Of a stretch of 30,000 nt of DNA, positions 25,476 to 30,000 are shown piece by piece. Each line of letters opens with the position of its first letter. The stretch's first letter is position 1. The translations under genes were made by a program, and so were the position numbers. The notes below the pieces were generated by a model. The model made no database searches and had not been told where the DNA came from. It saw nothing but the letters and a program-made list of their open reading frames with translations. The stretch spans positions 1 to 30,000 of the forward strand of contig NZ_CP022985.1 in NCBI RefSeq assembly GCF_003425985.1, in the 5' to 3' direction. Origin of the DNA: Mariniflexile sp. TRM1-10. GTDB lineage: Bacteria > Bacteroidota > Bacteroidia > Flavobacteriales > Flavobacteriaceae.

Positions 25476-26294
25476 ATGGATTTTACAAAAACAACCGAGC
25501 AAGATTCAAACTACAATCATCTGGAAAAGATGAGTATTTCTGAATTATTAAGTAACATTAATAATGAAGACAAAAATGTACCCCAAGCAGTTGAAAAATC
25601 ACTACCACAAATAGAAACTTTAGTTAGCATTATTGTAACTAAATTAAAAGAAGGTGGTCGTCTATTTTATATGGGAGCTGGCACCAGTGGGCGCTTAGGT
25701 ATTTTAGATGCATCAGAATGTCCTCCTACTTTTGGAGTCTCTCATGATTTAGTTATAGGTCTTATTGCAGGTGGCGATTCTGCTATTAGAAAAGCCGTAG
25801 AGTTTGCCGAAGATTCTACCATACAAGGTTGGGAAGATTTAAAAACCTATCAAATTTCAAGCAAAGATGTCGTTGTTGGTATTGCCGCTTCCGGCACAAC
25901 ACCCTATGTTATTGCTGCCCTAAAAACCTGTAACGATAATAATATCATTACAGGTTGCATTACCTGCAATAAAAACAGTCCGATTTCACAAACAGCACAA
26001 TACCCCATTGAAGTTATTGTTGGTCCTGAGTTTGTCACTGGAAGTTCTAGAATGAAAGCAGGTACAGCTCAAAAACTAGTATTGAATATGATAACTACAA
26101 CCACCATGATTCAGCTTGGCCATATAAAAGGCAACAAAATGGTTGATATGCAACTAAGCAATAATAAACTAGTAGATAGAGGTACTAAAATGATTATGAC
26201 AGAACTTAATGTCTCAGAAGAAGAAGCAAAAGCACTTTTAAATACTCATAAAAACGTACGTTCAGCAATTAAAAGCTATAAAAATGGAAACTGA
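25476..26294 (+). CDS. murQ: N-acetylmuramic acid 6-phosphate etherase
   Basis: 272 residues. MurQ cleaves the lactyl ether of MurNAc-6-phosphate to give GlcNAc-6-phosphate and D-lactate, recycling cell-wall sugar. The SIS fold is marked by GRLFYMGAGTSGRLGILDASECPP, where Glu81 matches the E. coli catalytic Glu83, and AVEFAED holds Glu112, matching Glu114. The N-terminal NINNEDKNVPQAVEKSLPQI is also conserved, which supports the start at 25476 even though it is so close to the promoter. It is somewhat shorter than E. coli MurQ (298). No MurNAc transporter or anhMurNAc kinase is adjacent. Confidence 0.96.
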   Translation: MDFTKTTEQDSNYNHLEKMSISELLSNINNEDKNVPQAVEKSLPQIETLVSIIVTKLKEGGRLFYMGAGTSGRLGILDASECPPTFGVSHDLVIGLIAGGDSAIRKAVEFAEDSTIQGWEDLKTYQISSKDVVVGIAASGTTPYVIAALKTCNDNNIITGCITCNKNSPISQTAQYPIEVIVGPEFVTGSSRMKAGTAQKLVLNMITTTTMIQLGHIKGNKMVDMQLSNNKLVDRGTKMIMTELNVSEEEAKALLNTHKNVRSAIKSYKNGN

Positions 26295-26517
26295 AAGAAC
26301 AGATAAAACAATGCTCATTAAAGGCATAAAAACTTTAGTTTTCGCTTTATTGAGCTTGTTTATTGGTCCTATTTTAATGACGACGGCACTTTCCGATAAA
26401 GAAAACGCTCTTTATATCCCCTTATTAATTGTCGCGAGTATAATCTGTGCTATGGCAGTATTTTTAGTTTTTAGAGGCATACGCATTATTATGAACAGTA
26501 TGTTTAAAAAAAATTAA
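26284..26517 (+). CDS. Small membrane protein, DUF6095 family
   Basis: 77 residues with two hydrophobic segments, about 14-34 (GIKTLVFALLSLFIGPILMTT) and 43-68 (LYIPLLIVASIICAMAVFLVFRGI). It matches what I recall of DUF6095, small proteins found behind murQ in Flavobacteriia. The ORF begins eleven bases before the murQ stop in another frame, so expression is probably coupled to murQ; a later ATG at codon 10 is an alternative start. Its stop overlaps the stop of the convergent DinB-like gene by four bases. Function unknown. Confidence 0.75.
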   Translation: METERTDKTMLIKGIKTLVFALLSLFIGPILMTTALSDKENALYIPLLIVASIICAMAVFLVFRGIRIIMNSMFKKN

Positions 26518-27014
26518 TTTAAAGATGTTTGTTTTGGAGTTGTGGGGTTATATCCAAAATCTGAATCCTTTATAGAAATATTCAACCCTTCCAATATATA
26601 ATTTATGATGGCATAATGGTGAATGGTATGGCTATTGGCTTGTGAAAACAAAGCACCATAACTATATACCATTTCTACTTTCCCTAAACCCAAATCATCC
26701 GTAACTAAAATAGAATCAGTCATATCAAATTCGAAATTCGTCAATTTATCTATAATTGAATCTAAATATTGTATAGCACAACTGCATTCTAATTCTACAG
26801 CTCTATGCCTTCTTCTTGCCGTTAAATCAATTTCATTATTGGAATTTATATTGAAAATGCAGTCATAAAAATCTAAAATGTGCCTAATATGAGAGCCAAT
26901 ACTTGAGTGGTATGGTGATACCGATGAATCGCTTAAAAGATTATCTGTTAAACTGTCTAATAAAATTTTAGACTTTTTTAGTGTTTGAAGTGATGATTCT
27001 ATAATGACATTCAT
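26514..27014 (-). CDS. DinB-like four-helix protein, putative metal-dependent
   Basis: 166 residues, mainly helical. The DinB/YfiT-like pattern is seen in IGSHIRHILDFYDC (39-52; His42 and His45) and in NSHTIHHYAIINYIL (128-142; His129, His132, His133), which could supply a three-His metal site, followed by FGYNPTTPKQ near the end. Relatives include metal-dependent transferases for bacillithiol or mycothiol and many proteins with no assigned role. It is convergent with the murQ operon and the stop codons overlap by four bases, with no clear terminator between. Family call moderate, function unknown. Confidence 0.72.
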   Translation of the reverse strand: MNVIIESSLQTLKKSKILLDSLTDNLLSDSSVSPYHSSIGSHIRHILDFYDCIFNINSNNEIDLTARRRHRAVELECSCAIQYLDSIIDKLTNFEFDMTDSILVTDDLGLGKVEMVYSYGALFSQANSHTIHHYAIINYILEGLNISIKDSDFGYNPTTPKQTSLN

Positions 27015-27027
27015 AGGTTTTACTAAA

Positions 27028-27049
27028 GTAACTAAATAATTTTAGTTAC
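27028..27049. other. AT-rich inverted repeat upstream of the DinB-like gene
   Basis: GTAACTAAA (27028-27036) and TTTAGTTAC (27041-27049), a perfect 9-base inverted repeat with a 4-base centre, 14 bases upstream of the DinB-like ATG. It may be an operator, or a weak terminator for the helicase gene that ends at 27096. A second, interrupted inverted repeat (CATGCT/AGCATG, 27064-27095) directly follows the helicase stop. Confidence 0.45.
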
Positions 27050-27095
27050 CCATTAGTCATTCTCATGCTATAACCTTACAAAAACAAGGAGCATG

Positions 27096-29528
27096 TTAAG
27101 ATTTTAAGTGTTCCAATACCAATCGTAACTCTCCATAGCTATATATATCATCTAATTGATTTTTTAAGTCAGATAAGTTTTCAAAAGTTATTTTAGGAAT
27201 TAATGCTAATAAGTTATTATAATGTTCTTTTTGCATTAAATCAGTAATCTTCACTTCTCCCGAAGCTACAAAACTTGCCAAATGTCCAAAAATAGTATTC
27301 TCGTTTAATTCTCGTTCATCAGCAATTTCTTGGATACTTTTTCCAGATTTAAACAATTCTAAAGATATTTTCTTGGTATCACCTTTCTTCTTTTTTGGTT
27401 TTTCAGTTTCAAAAATATCTATATCTGTTGAAGTTTCAATACCATTTTCATCACAATAGTCTTTAATTACTTTTAAAATAGCGTCACCATATTTTTTTAT
27501 ACGAACATCCCCCATACCATTCACTTTCTTTAATTCTTGTTTTGTTAATGGCAAAGTTTCACATATTTCATATAATGCTTTTTGTGCAAAAATCTGATAA
27601 TGAATTAAATCATTTTCTTGAGCAATCTCGTTTCTAAGAATTCTTAACCGTTCAAACAATTCTACATTTGTAGTACCATCTATAACTGTTTTTCTAGGTT
27701 TTTTAGTAGATTCTTTTGAAATAAAAACTGCTTTTGCCCTGAGTTCTAAAAAAGTATTTACATAAAAGCCTTGCGCCAAATTATTAAAGTATAATAATTT
27801 GGCTTCTAAAAGTTCTTCAATAGCATCTAAATTCTTGGATAAATCGGCTCCAATGGCTTTATTATCTGTAGTGAAATTTAATATTTTTAATGATGAAACG
27901 ATATGCGTTTCTATTTCAATTTTAAAATATGCTATTGCTTTTTTAAAGCGTTCCTGAATGATTTCACTAACTTCTGGTAAATCTTCCTTTTTTGATAGTT
28001 GCTTTAGCTGAGTATTAAAACCATTACTAATTTTTAAAAGATTTACGAGTGCATTTTTAATGGACAAAAGGGGTTGCTCAATATGCCCTTCAATAATTGT
28101 TCTATTTTTATAAAAAATATCTAAGACTCTATTAACAGGATTTAAAAATTCATAAAAATCAAAAATTTCAAAAATTAAATCCAATTGAAAATCTTTCTGT
28201 GAAAATTCTAAAACGGATTCATCGGGTTCGTTTTGTTCGGCATCTTTAGTAAATGAAACAACGTTACTATCACTAATTATTTGGTTGGAATGAATTTTGC
28301 TTTTTAAAACCAACCCTTCCAAAGATTTACATCGGCTTAACGCCACATAAGTTTGCCCGTGTGCAAATGCTCCTTGAGCGTCTATAATGGCTTTTTCAAA
28401 AGTTAGTCCCTGACTTTTATGAATAGTAATTGCCCAAGCTAAACGCAAAGGCATTTGTGTAAAAGCACCAATTCTTTCTTCTGAAATAGCTTTAGTTTCG
28501 GCATCAACGGAATAATTTATATTTTCCCAAACTTCGGGTGTTGTTATTATATTAAAATCATCGTCGGGACACTTTACAACGACTTCATCCTTTTCTAAAT
28601 GTATAATTTTACCAATCTTACCGTTAAAATAACGCTTATCTGGACTGCTGTCATTTTTTACAAACATGACTTGTGCCCCCACCTTTAACTCAAGAATAGC
28701 CTTATTTGGATAAGCGTATTCAGGAAATGTACCTTCCAACCCAGCCTTATAAGTATGGATTTTGGTTTTTAATTTAGCAAGTTCAGTATTATTAGTGGCT
28801 TCCGCCTTATTGTTATGTGTAGTTAATGAAATATAACCTGCATCGGATGCCGGTATAAAATCTGGAATATAGCGTTTATTCAATTCTTTGGTTGAATCTT
28901 CCGAAAGCACATTGTTCCGTATCTCATTAAGTATTTCTATAAACTTTGGGTTTTCCTGTCTATAAATATGTTTCAGTTCTATTGTTATGGCATGGCATTC
29001 TTGATAGGCAAAACTGCTAAAGAAAAACCCATTTTTATAAAATGATTTTAATAGCTCCCATTCATTATCTTTAATAACTGGCGAAAGTTGTTGTAAATCA
29101 CCAATCATTAAAACCTGCACGCCTCCAAAAACCTTATTCCTGCTTCTGAAACGACGCAATGTTCTATCTATACCATCTAATAAATCAGCTCTTACCATAC
29201 TAATTTCGTCAATAATCAATAAATCCATCGATTTAATGATTTCGATTTTAGTTTTGCTGAATTTTCTATTAAAACCCTTAGAAGCGTTTAAATCTGTATC
29301 AGGTAAAATGGGGCCAAATGGCATTTGAAAAAATGAATGTATGGTAACACCTTTGGCATTAATGGCAGCTACACCAGTTGGAGCAACAATTACCATGCGT
29401 TTTAAGCTATCCATTTTTAACCTATGTAAAAAAGTGGTCTTACCAGTTCCTGCTTTACCTGTTAAAAAAATAGAACGATTTGTTTTATTAACAAATTCCC
29501 AAGCTAATTCCAGTTCTTTGTTATGCAT
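27096..29528 (-). CDS. Pif1/RecD2-like helicase with HRDC and helix-turn-helix C-terminal regions
   Basis: 810 residues. The N-terminal part is a superfamily 1B helicase of the Pif1 type: Walker A GKAGTGKTT (24-32), Walker B LLIIDEIS (103-110), the motif III glutamine region GDLQQLSP (143-150), motif V LAWAITIHKSQG (363-374), and motif VI YVALSRCKSLEGL (394-406). A helical middle part follows. An HRDC-like domain lies at about 622-693 (LTKQELKKVNGMGDVRIKKYG) and a helix-turn-helix at about 718-765 (LFKSGKSIQEIADERELNENTI), as at the C-terminus of some RecQ helicases. It likely unwinds DNA with 5'-to-3' polarity during replication or repair. It looks chromosomal and intact despite the IS element nearby. 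Confidence 0.9.
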   Translation of the reverse strand: MHNKELELAWEFVNKTNRSIFLTGKAGTGKTTFLHRLKMDSLKRMVIVAPTGVAAINAKGVTIHSFFQMPFGPILPDTDLNASKGFNRKFSKTKIEIIKSMDLLIIDEISMVRADLLDGIDRTLRRFRSRNKVFGGVQVLMIGDLQQLSPVIKDNEWELLKSFYKNGFFFSSFAYQECHAITIELKHIYRQENPKFIEILNEIRNNVLSEDSTKELNKRYIPDFIPASDAGYISLTTHNNKAEATNNTELAKLKTKIHTYKAGLEGTFPEYAYPNKAILELKVGAQVMFVKNDSSPDKRYFNGKIGKIIHLEKDEVVVKCPDDDFNIITTPEVWENINYSVDAETKAISEERIGAFTQMPLRLAWAITIHKSQGLTFEKAIIDAQGAFAHGQTYVALSRCKSLEGLVLKSKIHSNQIISDSNVVSFTKDAEQNEPDESVLEFSQKDFQLDLIFEIFDFYEFLNPVNRVLDIFYKNRTIIEGHIEQPLLSIKNALVNLLKISNGFNTQLKQLSKKEDLPEVSEIIQERFKKAIAYFKIEIETHIVSSLKILNFTTDNKAIGADLSKNLDAIEELLEAKLLYFNNLAQGFYVNTFLELRAKAVFISKESTKKPRKTVIDGTTNVELFERLRILRNEIAQENDLIHYQIFAQKALYEICETLPLTKQELKKVNGMGDVRIKKYGDAILKVIKDYCDENGIETSTDIDIFETEKPKKKKGDTKKISLELFKSGKSIQEIADERELNENTIFGHLASFVASGEVKITDLMQKEHYNNLLALIPKITFENLSDLKNQLDDIYSYGELRLVLEHLKS

Positions 29529-29842
29529 TAATTAAACTTCATTTATAATTTATTCACATGCAACCAATATACGATTTTTCATATAAATTTTATGGTTTTA
29601 AAAATAAACTTTAATTCCAATAAACCATGGAGGGAGAAGGAAGATTTTTGCTTAAACACAACAATTGGACTTGATCCCCAAAAAATCACTTAGGCTAACC
29701 AATTTGTATGCGTAATTTATCAATTCCACAGGTTTATTACTTGATCCGGAGAGGGCGGATATTTTTTTAATAAACTAGGCTCAAGATAAAAAGTTGTGGA
29801 GAAAATAAAAAAGAGATTCCTTTGTGTTTTTAAAAGATTTGC
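29529..29842. other. Non-coding stretch between the helicase gene and the transposase; holds the left IS end
   Basis: No gene is visible. The nine-base ACTTGATCC occurs twice in direct orientation (29669-29677 and 29739-29747). ATCCG/CGGAT (29744-29760) makes a 5-base hairpin followed by a run of T, a weak possible terminator that would shield the transposase from outside transcription. TTG (29794-29796), 20 bases, TTCCTTTG (29817-29824) is a possible transposase promoter with one -7 mismatch. The exact IS boundary cannot be set without the right end. Confidence 0.45.
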
Positions 29843-30000
29843 AATGTCGTCATCATTTAATAATTTAATTCAATTATTACTTCCCAGTTATATTTTAGAA
29901 CATTTTGAGTTAGTATCATTTGAACAAAAACAAGAAACCCTTCATTTATATTTAGAAGAGACCAACAAACCTCCAGTAGAATATTCCAATGGTAATTTAC
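29843..30000 (+). CDS. ISAon1-type transposase N-terminal region (partial)
   Basis: The first 52 codons of an ORF that continues past the window. The translation begins MSSSFNNLIQLLLPSYILEH and goes on FELVSFEQKQETLHLYLEE, TNKPPVEYSNGNL. It matches my recollection of the short N-terminal-region protein of ISAon1-family insertion sequences, which has the pattern L-L-P-x-x-I/L-x-x-H/Y-F and LHLYLEE, and in such elements is followed by the DDE transposase ORF. There is no break in the part visible. Whether the element is complete or active cannot be judged from this piece. Confidence 0.68.
29843..30000 (+). mobile_element. Left part of an insertion sequence (ISAon1-like), continuing beyond the window
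   Basis: Called only from the partial transposase. The element must start somewhere between 29536 and 29843; the minimum supported extent is given. Terminal inverted repeats and target duplication cannot be identified because the right end is absent. Confidence 0.55.

Noticed and set aside
27064..27095. Hairpin right after the helicase stop as a terminator
   Set aside because: The stem is interrupted and no T run follows on the minus strand.

Overview
The window looks like chromosomal DNA from a member of the Flavobacteriaceae (Bacteroidota). Signs are: low GC; no Shine-Dalgarno sequences ahead of starts; several exact matches to the Bacteroidota -7 promoter element TAnnTTTG; a type IX secretion C-terminal sorting domain; a TonB-dependent receptor paired with a DUF4249 lipoprotein; a monomeric NADP-dependent isocitrate dehydrogenase; and a DUF6095 gene behind murQ. 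Genus cannot be told from the sequence alone.

Layout. 1-4663: a hotdog thioesterase (-) stands back to back with dnaA, followed on the + strand by a low-molecular-weight tyrosine phosphatase, a secreted PQQ-type sugar dehydrogenase with a T9SS tail, and an RsmI-like methyltransferase. 4755-8775 (-): a cell-envelope block. dapF (meso-diaminopimelate synthesis), a GNAT acetyltransferase, mltG (glycan chain release) and a DUF2279 protein overlap or abut as one operon; a lysozyme-like secreted protein follows with its own promoter. 9176-14691 (+): an HtrA/Deg protease, a long-form GAPDH, a membrane coiled-coil protein of unknown role, trmD and rplS. 14692-15559 is a gene-poor stretch with a promoter, inverted repeats and a terminator, a candidate RNA gene. 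15560-17770: monomeric icd. 17848-21040: a TonB receptor plus DUF4249 lipoprotein. 21355-25447: adaptor, FtsX-type permease and TolC-like outer-membrane protein, an export system whose ATPase is not in the window. 25476-26517: murQ and a small membrane protein. 26514-29528 (-): a DinB-like protein and a Pif1-type helicase carrying HRDC and helix-turn-helix regions. From 29843 the first 52 codons of an ISAon1-type transposase run off the right edge.

Most of the window is ordinary core genome and I see no defence island, CRISPR array, prophage or biosynthetic cluster. The more unusual material is between genes: phased GTTAAA repeats ahead of htrA, a five-copy AACTTTT tandem repeat on the rplS promoter, a roughly 160-base imperfect palindrome at 21157-21318, two clusters of probable dispersed repeats (8912-9040 and 12218-12345), an ORF-poor putative transcription unit at 14805-15353, and a minus-strand terminator placed inside the 3' end of the convergent rsmI-like gene.
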